Shown here: piece by piece, positions 19,765-30,486 of the stretch
Position numbering within the stretch: position 1 is the stretch's first letter
Layout: each line of letters opens with the position of its first letter
From: Woeseiaceae bacterium
GTDB taxonomy: Bacteria > Pseudomonadota > Gammaproteobacteria > Steroidobacterales > Woeseiaceae
DNA: 64,000 nucleotides
Assembly: GCA_029246105.1 (NCBI GenBank)
Contig: JAQWOA010000004.1
Location: 1 to 64,000, forward strand
Direction: 5' to 3'
Notes under the pieces: model-generated
What the model was told of the DNA's origin: nothing
Databases searched by the model: none
The model's input: the letters and a program-made list of their open reading frames with translations, nothing else
Position numbers and translations under genes: made by a program

Positions 19765-19792
19765 TTAGTGTTATAGATGACTATAACACTAA
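19765..19792. promoter_or_regulatory. Perfect inverted repeat TTAGTGTTATAG-ATGA-CTATAACACTAA, candidate operator
   Basis: 12-bp arms, 4-bp spacer, about 160 bp upstream of the GntR start codon. Confidence 0.5.
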
Positions 19793-20173
19793 GAATTCTG
19801 ATTACAAGTGATTAATAATCATTAAAACGCCAAACGCAAATTCGAGGTATCAATGTAATAGGTAGAGAGTTTTGAAAGACTATTTAAAAACGAGACTTAC
19901 AATCTCTTCGATGCTTAATGACTGGTCCAGTCTTACCCTTTAGGAAATAAGATTAAATAACTATTAATATTTCACTACAAGAAAACTTCGACATATCTGC
20001 TCGATCTTACGCTGACCATCTCATGCTTGCTTGGTTTGTTGTATAGCAACCCAAATGAATTTTAGAGCCAGCATAGTAAGATCGCAGGCCCTCCAAAATA
20101 GAACCAATTGACATATCGATTCATAGAAGCGGCATTCAGATTAAAATCATTAAACAAATTTATATTTAAGCGT

Positions 20174-20620
20174 CTATTTTATAGAACCTCTCATTACGAC
20201 GGAATGACTCATCACCGTACAGAAAAAACTATATTCGTCAGACGCTTTCAACCACTCTGGCCGCAATATTATCTCAGTGCTTTCGCCACCACCAATAATC
20301 TTGGAAGAGGCAATCACTCGATCGTCTCCAGCTAGCAACCAATCGCCAGCCATTCCAACCTTATTTGCATCATTCTGAATGGGTTGTAAATCAGAAGACT
20401 TCGCAACCACGAAGTTATGACCCATAACAGCTGCAGGGAGAGAGCCCAGATGATCGAAAGTAACAACCACCTCCTCACAATTACTAGGTAACTCAATTTC
20501 CGGCATGCTGTAGGCTAGATTATCGCCCGCTGTAATTTTTATTGAACAGTCAGCCGCTTCTACAGCATCAGTCGTGAACATCAAAACAGCTACGAATAGG
20601 GTTGTAAATCCAAGCTTCAT
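20174..20620 (-). CDS. Azurin-like blue copper protein
   Basis: Signal peptide; MGHNFVV and FFCTVMSHSVVMRGSIK (type-1 Cu His/Cys/His/Met); start chosen at internal ATG 20620 after AAAAGGAAAAG. Confidence 0.92.
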   Translation of the reverse strand: MKLGFTTLFVAVLMFTTDAVEAADCSIKITAGDNLAYSMPEIELPSNCEEVVVTFDHLGSLPAAVMGHNFVVAKSSDLQPIQNDANKVGMAGDWLLAGDDRVIASSKIIGGGESTEIILRPEWLKASDEYSFFCTVMSHSVVMRGSIK

Positions 20621-20900
20621 TTCTTTTCCTTTTAAATTGCGAGTAAAACGTGGAAATACCATTAATATGAATCTCCACTATTTATGTACTTTGCATGATA
20701 ATTAATATGATTCATGGTTGAAAGCTAACTCTTGATTTTTTTATATCTAAAATCCTTAGGTCTTTATATTTTGAACGATTTTTAACAATTTAATGAAAAT
20801 ACTATTACAACTGTCGTTCGACCGCGGTTACAAGCTCAACTGCCAGTGCTAGAATTCTCGAACTTAATTAATTCTAAGCACTTAAACAGGAATTACTAAA

Positions 20901-21878
20901 ATGAAAACACCTGTTCGCGTCACTATCACTGGCGCAGCTGGCCAAATTGGATACCAGCTCGCATTCCGAATCGCCGCTGGCCAAATGCTCGGCCCCGACC
21001 AGCCGATTATTTTGCAAATGCTCGAAATCCCACAGGCATTATCAGCCTTGCAGGGCGTTGTAATGGAGGTTGATGATTGTGCGTTCAGCACACTCGCCGG
21101 TGTTATTGGAACTGATGACCCCAATGTAGCATTTAAAGATAGTGACTTCGCCTTGCTAGTGGGTGCTCGCCCACGTGGACCGGGTATGGAACGCAAAGAT
21201 TTATTGGAAGCTAATGCAGCAATTTTTTCAGTACAAGGCAAAGCCATAAATGACTATGCAAATAGTGACATTAAAGTTCTGGTAGTAGGCAACCCAGCCA
21301 ATACAAATGCATTAATTGCTAGCAGTAACGCACCTGATATTGACTCTGGAAGCTTTACCGCGATGACGCGACTGGACCATAATCGGGCAAAAGCAAAACT
21401 TGCAATGAAGACTGGCTGCCACGTAAATGACATTAACCAGATGACTATATGGGGTAATCACTCAGCAACACAATATCCAGACGTCAACCATGCCACTATT
21501 CACGGCGAAAAGGCCACTAATTTTGTCGGCCAGAAGTGGCTCGCAGAATCATTCATTCCAATCGTTCAGCAACGTGGCGCAGCCATTATTGCAGCAAGAG
21601 GTGCCTCTTCTGCAGCTTCTGCTGCATCCGCCGCAATCGATCACATGCGTGATTGGTCGCTTGGAACAGCAGATGACGATTGGGTAAGCATGGCAATCCC
21701 GTCCGATGGTAGTTATGGTATAGAACCAGGCATCGTCTATTCCTACCCGGTTCGCTGCAGCGGTGGCCAATATGAGATCGTTCAGGGTCTCAATATTGAC
21801 GATTTTAGTCGGCAGCGAATGGAAGCGACGGAAGTCGAGCTGCGCGAAGAACGTAATGCTATAGAGGCACTGCTATAG
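20901..21878 (+). CDS. mdh: Malate dehydrogenase
   Basis: [49 protein letters not shown]. Confidence 0.97.
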   Translation: MKTPVRVTITGAAGQIGYQLAFRIAAGQMLGPDQPIILQMLEIPQALSALQGVVMEVDDCAFSTLAGVIGTDDPNVAFKDSDFALLVGARPRGPGMERKDLLEANAAIFSVQGKAINDYANSDIKVLVVGNPANTNALIASSNAPDIDSGSFTAMTRLDHNRAKAKLAMKTGCHVNDINQMTIWGNHSATQYPDVNHATIHGEKATNFVGQKWLAESFIPIVQQRGAAIIAARGASSAASAASAAIDHMRDWSLGTADDDWVSMAIPSDGSYGIEPGIVYSYPVRCSGGQYEIVQGLNIDDFSRQRMEATEVELREERNAIEALL

Positions 21879-21944
21879 AAACTGCTATAAAATCTACAAT
21901 ATCACGGTCGTGTTTTACGGCTACTATTCCAAGAGGAAAAAAAA

Positions 21945-24500
21945 TTGTTTGAATTCATTATAGCATTTCTCTGGTTCTTACTATTTTTCAGTGGTGGTAT
22001 TTTTCTCGCATATCAGAGAGTAGATCTTCAATCATCCACGATTGCCGCTGGAGCGGCTATCGCGGTCTATGTGATTTTCAGTGAAGGTCATCCACTGTGG
22101 AAACTATTCCTGATAGCTGCTTTTAGCGTAATGCTCATTCTTAATCTAATCGAGTTCCGGCGCGAAAAAATCACTAAGCCGTTACTTTCAATTTACAAAC
22201 GAATGCTACCTTCGATGTCAAACACTGAACGTGAAGCATTAGAGGCAGGAAGTGTCTGGTGGGATGGTGAATTGTTTTCTGGTATGCCTCAATGGGATAG
22301 GCTCATATCCAACCCTGCACCGAAATTATCAGAAGAGGAGCAGGCTTTCCTTGATGGGCCCTGTGAGGAGCTCTGTCAGATGCTTGACGACTGGGATATA
22401 TGCCACTTCCGCGCTGATATGCCTGAAGAGGTATGGAACTACATCATTGAGAAGCAATTTTTCGCTATGATTATTCCAAAAAAATATGGTGGCCTTGAGT
22501 TTTCGTCATACGCCAATGCAATTGTCATAACAAAACTCGCAAGTTGTAGTCCGACAGCATCATCAACGATCGGCGTACCAAACTCACTTGGACCTGCTGA
22601 ATTATTGCTTCATTACGGCACCGAAGAACAAAAACAGCTTTATCTCCCTGGGTTGGCCACAGGAAAAGAAATTCCTTGTTTCGCATTAACTTCACCACAA
22701 GCTGGGTCGGATGCTGCAGCGCTAATAGACAATGGTATTGTTTGTAAAGGTAAGTGGAAGGGTAAAACTATCACCGGTATCCGCCTTAACTGGAATAAGC
22801 GTTATATTACGCTCGCTCCCATCGCAACAGTACTCGGCCTAGCCTTCAAATTAAATGATCCTGATCACCTAATCGGCGAAAAAGATGAATATGGCATCAC
22901 TGCTGCATTAATTCCAACAAATATAGACGGAGTCGAAGTAGGGCGACGACATTACCCATTAACAATTGCATTTCAAAATGGGCCGACCTCTGGCAAGGAT
23001 GTATTTGTGCCACTAGATTACATTATTGGTGGACCCAAAATGGCTGGCAAGGGATGGAAAATGCTAGTCGAGCTTCTTTCAGTCGGACGTGCCATAACAC
23101 TACCATCCACAGGCTCAGGTGGTGGCCAAGCAGCCGCTTATGCGACCGGTGCATACTCAGTAATTCGCAAACAATTTAATACCTCCATTGCTAACTTTGA
23201 AGGTGTTGGCGAAGCGCTAACGAGAATAGCCGGACACACTTACATAATGAACGCGGCAGTTTCCGTAACTTCAGCCGCCATCGATCAAGGTGAGAAACCC
23301 GCAGTCCCGTCAGCAATACTTAAATATCACTGCACTGAACTCGGTCGGAAAATTGCTAATGACGCAATGGATATACATGGCGGTAAAGGCGTGATGATGG
23401 GGCCTAAGAACTATCTCAGTCGAGCATATATGGCGACTCCGATTGCAATTACAGTTGAAGGTGCAAATATCCTCACTCGCAGTCTAATTATATATGGCCA
23501 AGGCGCGATTCGCTGTCATCCATTTGTACTGCGTGAACTCAACGCTGCTGGCGATGAGGACAAGGACCGCGGTCTCATCGAATTTGACAATGCACTGTTC
23601 GGCCATATTGGATATGCGATCAGCAATATGGCTCGTTCTTTTTTTCTTGCAATAACCCATGCTAAGTTTAGTCGAGTACCCCTAAACACACCAACTCGAC
23701 GCTACTATCAGAACATTAATCGTTATAGCGCGGCCTTTGCGCTAGCTTCCGACTTTGCAATGCTTACGCTAGGCGGTTCACTTAAAAAGCGCGAATTACT
23801 CTCTGCGCGTCTTGGAGATATCTTAAGTTCGATGTATCTAGCATCTACAGTATTAAAGCATTTTGAAAACCAAGGTCGTCGGGCAACTGATCTGCCGCTT
23901 GTAGAATGGTCGATTCGAACATTAATGTACCAGGCGCAGGAAGCATTGCACTCGTTTCTACGTAACTTTCCAAATAGATTTGTTGCCGCTCTTCTAAGAT
24001 TCTTTATTTTTCCTCGTGGACGCACCTACTCTGCACCATCGGATGAAATATCTGGAAAAATAGTCAATTTAATTACAACACCAGGTGAGTCGCGAGAACG
24101 CCTTAGTGAATTCGCCTACACAACTAATGATTCAAACAATCCTCTCGGTTTACTGCAAGAAGCACTTGAGCTCGTTAAAGAATATGAACCTATCGAACGG
24201 CGTTTGAGACAAGCCCATAAGGAAGGCCTTCTGGTCTCTGACTACCTAGGCGATCAAATTATCGAGGCAGAAAAAGCGCAAGTTATTAGTAAAGCAGAAA
24301 GTCGCAATATGCGTATATACCATGAAAAAGTTCTTGCACTTCTAGCTGTTGATGATTTTACGCCTGAGGAATTATCTCGAAACACAGGAAAGAAAACGTC
24401 TTCAAATACAGCATCTAAAAGGAAATCATTAACCAAGAAAAAAACAACTAAGAGGAAAGCGGCAAAAAAATCATCCTTAACGAGTAAGAAAGAAGCTTGA
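21945..24500 (+). CDS. fadE: Acyl-CoA dehydrogenase (FadE type) with Lys-rich C-terminal tail
   Basis: Two N-terminal TM segments, FALTSPQAGSDAA, DIHGGKGVMMGPKNYL; C-term KRKSLTKKKTTKRKAAKKSSLTSKKEA; TTG start. Confidence 0.93.
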   Translation: MFEFIIAFLWFLLFFSGGIFLAYQRVDLQSSTIAAGAAIAVYVIFSEGHPLWKLFLIAAFSVMLILNLIEFRREKITKPLLSIYKRMLPSMSNTEREALEAGSVWWDGELFSGMPQWDRLISNPAPKLSEEEQAFLDGPCEELCQMLDDWDICHFRADMPEEVWNYIIEKQFFAMIIPKKYGGLEFSSYANAIVITKLASCSPTASSTIGVPNSLGPAELLLHYGTEEQKQLYLPGLATGKEIPCFALTSPQAGSDAAALIDNGIVCKGKWKGKTITGIRLNWNKRYITLAPIATVLGLAFKLNDPDHLIGEKDEYGITAALIPTNIDGVEVGRRHYPLTIAFQNGPTSGKDVFVPLDYIIGGPKMAGKGWKMLVELLSVGRAITLPSTGSGGGQAAAYATGAYSVIRKQFNTSIANFEGVGEALTRIAGHTYIMNAAVSVTSAAIDQGEKPAVPSAILKYHCTELGRKIANDAMDIHGGKGVMMGPKNYLSRAYMATPIAITVEGANILTRSLIIYGQGAIRCHPFVLRELNAAGDEDKDRGLIEFDNALFGHIGYAISNMARSFFLAITHAKFSRVPLNTPTRRYYQNINRYSAAFALASDFAMLTLGGSLKKRELLSARLGDILSSMYLASTVLKHFENQGRRATDLPLVEWSIRTLMYQAQEALHSFLRNFPNRFVAALLRFFIFPRGRTYSAPSDEISGKIVNLITTPGESRERLSEFAYTTNDSNNPLGLLQEALELVKEYEPIERRLRQAHKEGLLVSDYLGDQIIEAEKAQVISKAESRNMRIYHEKVLALLAVDDFTPEELSRNTGKKTSSNTASKRKSLTKKKTTKRKAAKKSSLTSKKEA

Positions 24501-24689
24501 ATATCGTCTCTCAAAAGTTATACATTACATTGGATTTTTTTATTTCGGTATAACTGTATACGTTGATGCGCTATGTTTACGGATAGAAGCACCTGAACTA
24601 GGATATTAAAAATCTTGTGCTGATCGTCACTAATTTAATTAGCGCTAAACTTGTTGAGTTATTATCAACCTGATGCCAGGAACAGTGAA

Positions 24690-25181
24690 ATGAAATCAAT
24701 CATTCCAGTAATTATTAGCAGCTTTCTAATTTTTGCTGCCTGTAGCGAAAAAAAATCTCATAATCAACCTATAGTTGATCATGGCCATGTCACTGAAGTT
24801 GTTGAGGAACCCATGGGAATGCCACGTTCATATTCAGCTAAAGGTGCCAAAGTGCAGCTCATAGAACCTAAAGATGGCGCGATAGTATCCAATCCCATTG
24901 CAATTGAATTCGGCGTCAATGGAACTATGGTGATAGTAAAAGCTGGCACCAAGGAAATAAACTCGGGGCATCATCACCTCTTGATCGATACCGAATTACC
25001 CGCAATGCATATGCCTATACCAGCAGATGACCATCATATTCACTTTGGGGATGGCAGTATTAAAACTGAAATAAATCTAGAACCGGGTGAGCACACTTTG
25101 CAGGCAATACTAGGTGACCATCTACATGTTCCACATGATCCACCCCTTTTTTCTGAAAAAATAATGATTACTGTGAAATAA
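24690..25181 (+). CDS. DUF4399-like lipoprotein
   Basis: Lipobox FAAC; VQLIEPKDGAIVSNPIAIEFGVNG...GHHHLLID...PADDHHIHFGDG. Confidence 0.8.
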   Translation: MKSIIPVIISSFLIFAACSEKKSHNQPIVDHGHVTEVVEEPMGMPRSYSAKGAKVQLIEPKDGAIVSNPIAIEFGVNGTMVIVKAGTKEINSGHHHLLIDTELPAMHMPIPADDHHIHFGDGSIKTEINLEPGEHTLQAILGDHLHVPHDPPLFSEKIMITVK

Positions 25182-25239
25182 TGTATTTGAGCAAAATTTA
25201 TAGGGCCACTAGAATTGTCAAACTAGACAAATATCATTC

Positions 25240-26724
25240 ATGAATCAATCTAACTTAAATAGATCTATCGGAATCAGCGGACTTGCTGCGTACGTACCTC
25301 CGTACAGAGTATGGTTGGAGGATTGGTGTGGCTGGACAAATAATGAGTGGCCCAAAATTCGTGATGTTGTGGGACGTAGTTTCCGTGTACGCGGACCTGA
25401 TCAAAGCGTCTATACGATGGCAGCCAATGCTGTAATTCGTCTTATTGATCAGTATGATATTGATCCAAGTCGCGTTAAGTTTTTTGGACTTGGTACTGAG
25501 TCGAGTACTGATAATTCCGCAGGTGCGATCATTGTAAAAGGCATGGTTGATGAAGCCATGGGAGTTAGGGGTAAAGCACCAATTTCACGCAGCTGTGAAG
25601 TACCTGAATTCAAGCATGCATGTCTCGGTGGCGTTTACGGAATGAAAGGAGCAATACGTCATCTTGCTTTAGATGGCATTGGTAGCCAAGCAATTGTTGT
25701 TTGTGCCGATATTGCGGAATATGCACGAGGCAGCTCAGGAGAGCCCACACAAGGAGCAGGCGCTGTTGCGATGCTGCTTGAGGAAAACCCACAGCTCGCA
25801 GTCGTCGACTTGACCGGATCTGGATCAGCATCGGACTACCGTATCATGGATTTTCGTAAACCCATGCTACGTTTCTGTGGCCAAGACCGTTCTGAGACCC
25901 ATCAGGTTCGGGACTTCCCCGTATTTAACGGCAAATATTCCACCACCTGTTATATAGATCAAACTCTACATGCACTAAATGACATGTATGAGAAAAGACA
26001 ACTCAAACCAATTAAGTATCTGCGCTCGCTAAAAACCTTATTTCTACATCGACCATATCGTCGTATGCCAGAAACTGGCTTAGCATTATCCTATCTGTTT
26101 GCATTAGGACAAGGTAATTCCAAAGATCGAGAAGAACTTGCATCATATTGTGATGATGTGAATGTTGAAATAGATAAATTACTTTTGGAAATGGTGAGTA
26201 AACCTGATATATCGGATTTTGCTGGACCAGAAAAACATCAGCATGAAGCTTATCCTATGGCGATGGCTGTACTCAGGGCGTTCCGTACCTCAAGTCATTA
26301 CCAACATGAGGTAATTAACAAACTGCCTCTAGGTAGCGATGCCATGCTTGATCTAGGCAATCTATATACCGCAGCTCTTCCAGCGTGGATGGCAGCTGGT
26401 TTCGAGCAAGCACTTAGCGCAGACTCACTAACTTCTGGGGAAGAAGTTTTAACCCTCGGTTACGGCAGTGGTGATGCAGCTGAAGTGATTCCATTCTTCA
26501 TGGCTGAAAACTGGAGAAAGGCAGCTGAAAAAATTAACTTCGCCGCAGCGATGAAACCAACGATAGACCTTAACTATAAACAGTATGAAATGTTACACGA
26601 TGGTCGACGCGTGCAAGGCCTAAACTACGTTGCCCATAATGAATTCATCATTGATCGTGTAGGCGTTAATGATGATCGACACTTTTCCGATCTGGGTATC
26701 GAGTATTATCGCTATATTGCGTAA
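25240..26724 (+). CDS. mvaS: Hydroxymethylglutaryl-CoA synthase
   Basis: SGLAAYVPPYRV, ESSTDNSAGAIIVKGMV, EFKHACLGGVYGMKGA (catalytic Cys). Confidence 0.88.
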   Translation: MNQSNLNRSIGISGLAAYVPPYRVWLEDWCGWTNNEWPKIRDVVGRSFRVRGPDQSVYTMAANAVIRLIDQYDIDPSRVKFFGLGTESSTDNSAGAIIVKGMVDEAMGVRGKAPISRSCEVPEFKHACLGGVYGMKGAIRHLALDGIGSQAIVVCADIAEYARGSSGEPTQGAGAVAMLLEENPQLAVVDLTGSGSASDYRIMDFRKPMLRFCGQDRSETHQVRDFPVFNGKYSTTCYIDQTLHALNDMYEKRQLKPIKYLRSLKTLFLHRPYRRMPETGLALSYLFALGQGNSKDREELASYCDDVNVEIDKLLLEMVSKPDISDFAGPEKHQHEAYPMAMAVLRAFRTSSHYQHEVINKLPLGSDAMLDLGNLYTAALPAWMAAGFEQALSADSLTSGEEVLTLGYGSGDAAEVIPFFMAENWRKAAEKINFAAAMKPTIDLNYKQYEMLHDGRRVQGLNYVAHNEFIIDRVGVNDDRHFSDLGIEYYRYIA

Positions 26725-27281
26725 GCGGCAAGCTGCTCAGCATATATCTCCCGAAGCATCTTCCATTCTTTTTTGAACCAAGGCGTAAAACGGCCTGGAT
26801 TTTTAGCAAGTTCGCTATCCAGTTCATCGGCCGAAATATATCGGATATTTTCAACTTCATTGTCATTTGGGCGAACAGTACCCTTCAAATTACCCAGAAA
26901 TACATGACACAATTCATTCTCTGATCCGGCTTCACCAAAGTTGGCCTGGTACTTAAAGTGATAAATCAATTCAAGCTCTGCGGCTACATTCAGCTCTTCA
27001 TTCAAGCGCCGCATGGTGGCAATTGATAGCGACTCACCTCGACGTGGGTGACTGCAACAACTATTAGACCAATAACCTGGCCACAGTCTTTTTTTCTCAC
27101 TTCTTTGCTGCAGTAACAATCGTCCTTCATTATTAAATAAAAACAAGGAAAACGCTCGATGCAAAACACCATCTCCATCATGGCAATTCGCTTTTGATAA
27201 AAAACCGATCTCATTATCCTGATCATCAACCAGGATTAACTCCTCACCTTCTGACGATACTCGGCGATGTACATTATTCAA
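26712..27281 (-). CDS. idi: Isopentenyl-diphosphate delta-isomerase, type I
   Basis: LHRAFSLFLFN, WSNSCCSHPRRGE Nudix-type motifs. Confidence 0.94.
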   Translation of the reverse strand: MNNVHRRVSSEGEELILVDDQDNEIGFLSKANCHDGDGVLHRAFSLFLFNNEGRLLLQQRSEKKRLWPGYWSNSCCSHPRRGESLSIATMRRLNEELNVAAELELIYHFKYQANFGEAGSENELCHVFLGNLKGTVRPNDNEVENIRYISADELDSELAKNPGRFTPWFKKEWKMLREIYAEQLAAYAI

Positions 27282-29506
27282 CTCATTGACCCTCTTGAGG
27301 CATGCGACTGAAAAGTTTCATAACCCGCCTGATGTAATGCCGATCGAACTTTATCTAAAGTACCCGGACATAAAGCTACCATCGATCCACCTCCACCGGA
27401 TCCAGTCAACTTAGCTCCACTTGCACCACTATCGCGTGCAATAGCAATCATATTCTCGAGATCAGGCGTTGATAGCTCGATCGCATTTAATAAGCCATGG
27501 CAAATATTCATCAATCGTCCCAACTCTTCATAATGCCCTGCTGTCAACGCTCTCGATCCTCTACAACTAATTTCGTCAATCTGATCAAATATAGCCTCGT
27601 ACTGAGACAAATTCTTATCATAGCGAGAGCGAACTCCCAAAACCTGATCAATAGTAAGACTTGTGTTTTTACTAAATCCAACAAGCAATGGTAGTGGATT
27701 ACAGAGCTCCAGTGCCTTAGACGCAAGAGGTTTTCCCTTCTGAAATAACATCGGTTTGCCATAACAAGACAATGTGTTATCTAATCCAGACGGATTGCCA
27801 TGCGTCAATTTCTCACATGCATAAGCAATCGCATTGACACGTTCATCATCAATGTCGGCCCCGATACATAACGCAATAGCACGAGTAATAGCTACGGCGA
27901 TCGCCGCTGACGACCCTAAACCCATACCCCGTGGCAAATTCGATGACACATTTATCAGAAATTTAGAATTATCAACATCGAGCTCATCAAGAATCGTATT
28001 CACAACTGCACCCACACCACTCTGATTTTCACGATCAACAATAGTGTTAAGACCCCATTCTTTTAGGGTAAGGCATGTCTTATTGTCATTTAAAGTAGCG
28101 TTAGCACGTACAGCATCTAGGATGGGAATTGCCAGCGCATGTCTTCCATAAACAGCCGCATGTTCTCCTAACAAAATAATTTTTCCAGCTGCAAATGCAC
28201 TGCCAGTCGGATGTCCGGCCTGCTTATTTTCCAAGTCTTGGAGTATCTCCATAGCTTTCCAGTCTTTAATCTCACCACTTGCGACCAAGCGCTGTATGGC
28301 AAGGTCAAGGTAACGGTCTGGAGTCCCCGCTGCCATTGCCACGCTGCGCGCATGCAAGCGCATATGGCCTTTTTGAATTCCACTGGTTACCAACGCCCTA
28401 AGCGCTGCAAAGTTTTGTGCCAAGCCGACCGCTGCCATCATTTCTGCCAGCTGTACCGCGGACTCAACTCCAGCAATTGCGATACCCAGTATTGCAGCCG
28501 GATTTGAGGATGTAGTTCCACCTACTATGCCTGGCTTAAGAGGTATAGTAATTTCTCCTAGCAAATCACCATTTGTTGTAGATGACCATTTAGTTAACGC
28601 TGAATAATGGCCGCTCCTTGCAGCATAACCATGAATGCTTGCCTCAATCGCTCGCCAATCATTCCCCGTTGCAATAGCAAATGCATCAATGCCATTCATC
28701 ACACCTTTATTATGAGTTACTGCTCGATATGAATCAGCAATGGCAATTTCGTTCGCCATAATAATTCGGTCTCTTACCTCTGCACCGGACATTGAATCAC
28801 TCATTAGATCATCGACTCTGTAAGTGACAGTCGCTGAACAAACTGAGCGGTCTACAAGATTTGAAAGAATCTTGAGTGCAGCCTCACCACCCGAGATTTT
28901 CTCAAGCATGGGTGCGATTGATTCGCATATCGTATTGACCAAATTAGCACCCATCGCATCACGGGTATCAACCAATATATGTACAGCAACAACAGATACT
29001 TCATTCGCAAGACTGAGGACCTTATATTCAATATCGCGTACGCCACCACCACGGGCACTAAGTCTTGGATGAATACCGTTCGCCTTATCAATCAATTGGG
29101 GAAGCTTTTCTCGCAATGACACAAGGGCCACCTCAACATCCGAGATACCAACAAGATGAATCTGCCCTATTAGCAATGATTCAGAAAGCAACGCTGTAAA
29201 ACCACCCGTAACCCTTGCCATTGCTGCAGCTGCGCTTAATCCAGCTACAACTGACGGCTCTTCGACAACTAGCGGCACAATGCATTCCCGCTTGTTAATA
29301 ATGAAATTAGGCGCTACCGCAAATGGCAATCCGAAGATACCCAGCGTGTTTTCGACCATCTTGTCTGCCGCTTTTTCAGCAATAACATGACGTCCTGATC
29401 TAAGATTTTTTGCCGCATCAGATGACAGCCAACCCAATTTCTCGAGTTTACTAATACGATTGGCAATTGAGAGTTTATGAAGTCCGGAAATGCGCGATTT
29501 ATTCAT
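27278..29506 (-). CDS. Fusion protein: class II HMG-CoA reductase (N-term) and mevalonate kinase (C-term)
   Basis: HMGR: ENTLGIFGLPFAVAPNF, VVEEPSVVAG, DAMGANLVNT, GHMRLHARS; MvK: GKIILLGEHAAVYGRHALAIP, PRGMGLGSSAAIAVA, GSGGGGSMVAL. Confidence 0.93.
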   Translation of the reverse strand: MNKSRISGLHKLSIANRISKLEKLGWLSSDAAKNLRSGRHVIAEKAADKMVENTLGIFGLPFAVAPNFIINKRECIVPLVVEEPSVVAGLSAAAAMARVTGGFTALLSESLLIGQIHLVGISDVEVALVSLREKLPQLIDKANGIHPRLSARGGGVRDIEYKVLSLANEVSVVAVHILVDTRDAMGANLVNTICESIAPMLEKISGGEAALKILSNLVDRSVCSATVTYRVDDLMSDSMSGAEVRDRIIMANEIAIADSYRAVTHNKGVMNGIDAFAIATGNDWRAIEASIHGYAARSGHYSALTKWSSTTNGDLLGEITIPLKPGIVGGTTSSNPAAILGIAIAGVESAVQLAEMMAAVGLAQNFAALRALVTSGIQKGHMRLHARSVAMAAGTPDRYLDLAIQRLVASGEIKDWKAMEILQDLENKQAGHPTGSAFAAGKIILLGEHAAVYGRHALAIPILDAVRANATLNDNKTCLTLKEWGLNTIVDRENQSGVGAVVNTILDELDVDNSKFLINVSSNLPRGMGLGSSAAIAVAITRAIALCIGADIDDERVNAIAYACEKLTHGNPSGLDNTLSCYGKPMLFQKGKPLASKALELCNPLPLLVGFSKNTSLTIDQVLGVRSRYDKNLSQYEAIFDQIDEISCRGSRALTAGHYEELGRLMNICHGLLNAIELSTPDLENMIAIARDSGASGAKLTGSGGGGSMVALCPGTLDKVRSALHQAGYETFQSHASRGSMS

Positions 29507-30486
29507 AATTCAATCCTAACGCCCACATCACTTAACTCACAGTCCAATATCTTAAAATTATTTGATAGCGAATGACAAAATGCATCCAGTTCTACATTAT
29601 CCAGTCCCAATAAAATACCCACGTCACCACCGCCTGCGCCACAAGGCTTGTATATCAGATTCCTTGCCTTTGCTTCACGCCATAATTCGTCATGCCCCAT
29701 ATCAAAAATTCCGAGCTTATAATCATCACTAAACTCTCGAAGCTGTTCACAATAGTCCCGGTAACCATTCAGAACTCTTACAGGATCTCCACTTTGCCAA
29801 TGGCATGCCATAGATTCTGATGCGTCAGCCAGCCGTACTCGAGAAGGTTTACTGACGCCCATATTCAACTGTGCGAGCTTGTCCCTAGTAATTGCAGGAG
29901 TGCCTGTCCAAATGAGTCGATATGATAACCCGTTAGGCCACGACAAAATTTTTACCGCATTGTCCTCAACTCGATATTCAATCAGTCCTCCTTGCAGGCT
30001 GGTAGCAATATCTACACCACTCCCTATGCCACCTTGTAGTTCCTTGTGAGCCTTATGTGCCAACATTCCAATTGTTGCAATATCAGCACATCCCATAACA
30101 GCAGCAGTCAAAGCAACACTAATCGCGGCACTTGATCCAACTCCTATTTTTTGAAGTGTTAGAGAATCAATGAACGAAGTAGTATCGAGATGAATATCTC
30201 GCCCAGTATCCTTACCTATATTCACCGCTTGCCAGACGGTATCTATAACAATGAAAGACTTCCGCCCAATCTGCCATCGAATTCCGCTGTCTGTGGATTG
30301 AAATTCGCCTCTCTCAGACACATACCCCTTGGATTCAACACGAGAAAAGCCATCAACACGAACACTGATCGTAGCCCGAGCCCGATAATTAATTGCCATA
30401 CAAATCGCTGGAGCGCAATCCAGAACAGCATACTCACCACTGAGTACGACTTTGCCCGGAGCAGTTGCAACGATTGACGTACTCAT
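29503..30486 (-). CDS. Phosphomevalonate kinase (GHMP family)
   Basis: APGKVVLSGEYAVLDCAPAI, QKIGVGSSAAISVALTAA, PCGAGGGDVGILL; operon context. Confidence 0.85.
   Translation of the reverse strand: MSTSIVATAPGKVVLSGEYAVLDCAPAICMAINYRARATISVRVDGFSRVESKGYVSERGEFQSTDSGIRWQIGRKSFIVIDTVWQAVNIGKDTGRDIHLDTTSFIDSLTLQKIGVGSSAAISVALTAAVMGCADIATIGMLAHKAHKELQGGIGSGVDIATSLQGGLIEYRVEDNAVKILSWPNGLSYRLIWTGTPAITRDKLAQLNMGVSKPSRVRLADASESMACHWQSGDPVRVLNGYRDYCEQLREFSDDYKLGIFDMGHDELWREAKARNLIYKPCGAGGGDVGILLGLDNVELDAFCHSLSNNFKILDCELSDVGVRIEL

Noticed and set aside
19920-19932. GACTGG-T-CCAGTC palindrome in the azurin/GntR gap
   Set aside because: Short arms and no clear promoter relationship; could be chance.
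27497-27694. ORFs antisense to the mevalonate genes (and similar shadow ORFs across the track, e.g. 14726-15103, 36832-37071)
   Set aside because: They lie opposite strongly supported genes and show no recognisable domains; treated as spurious.
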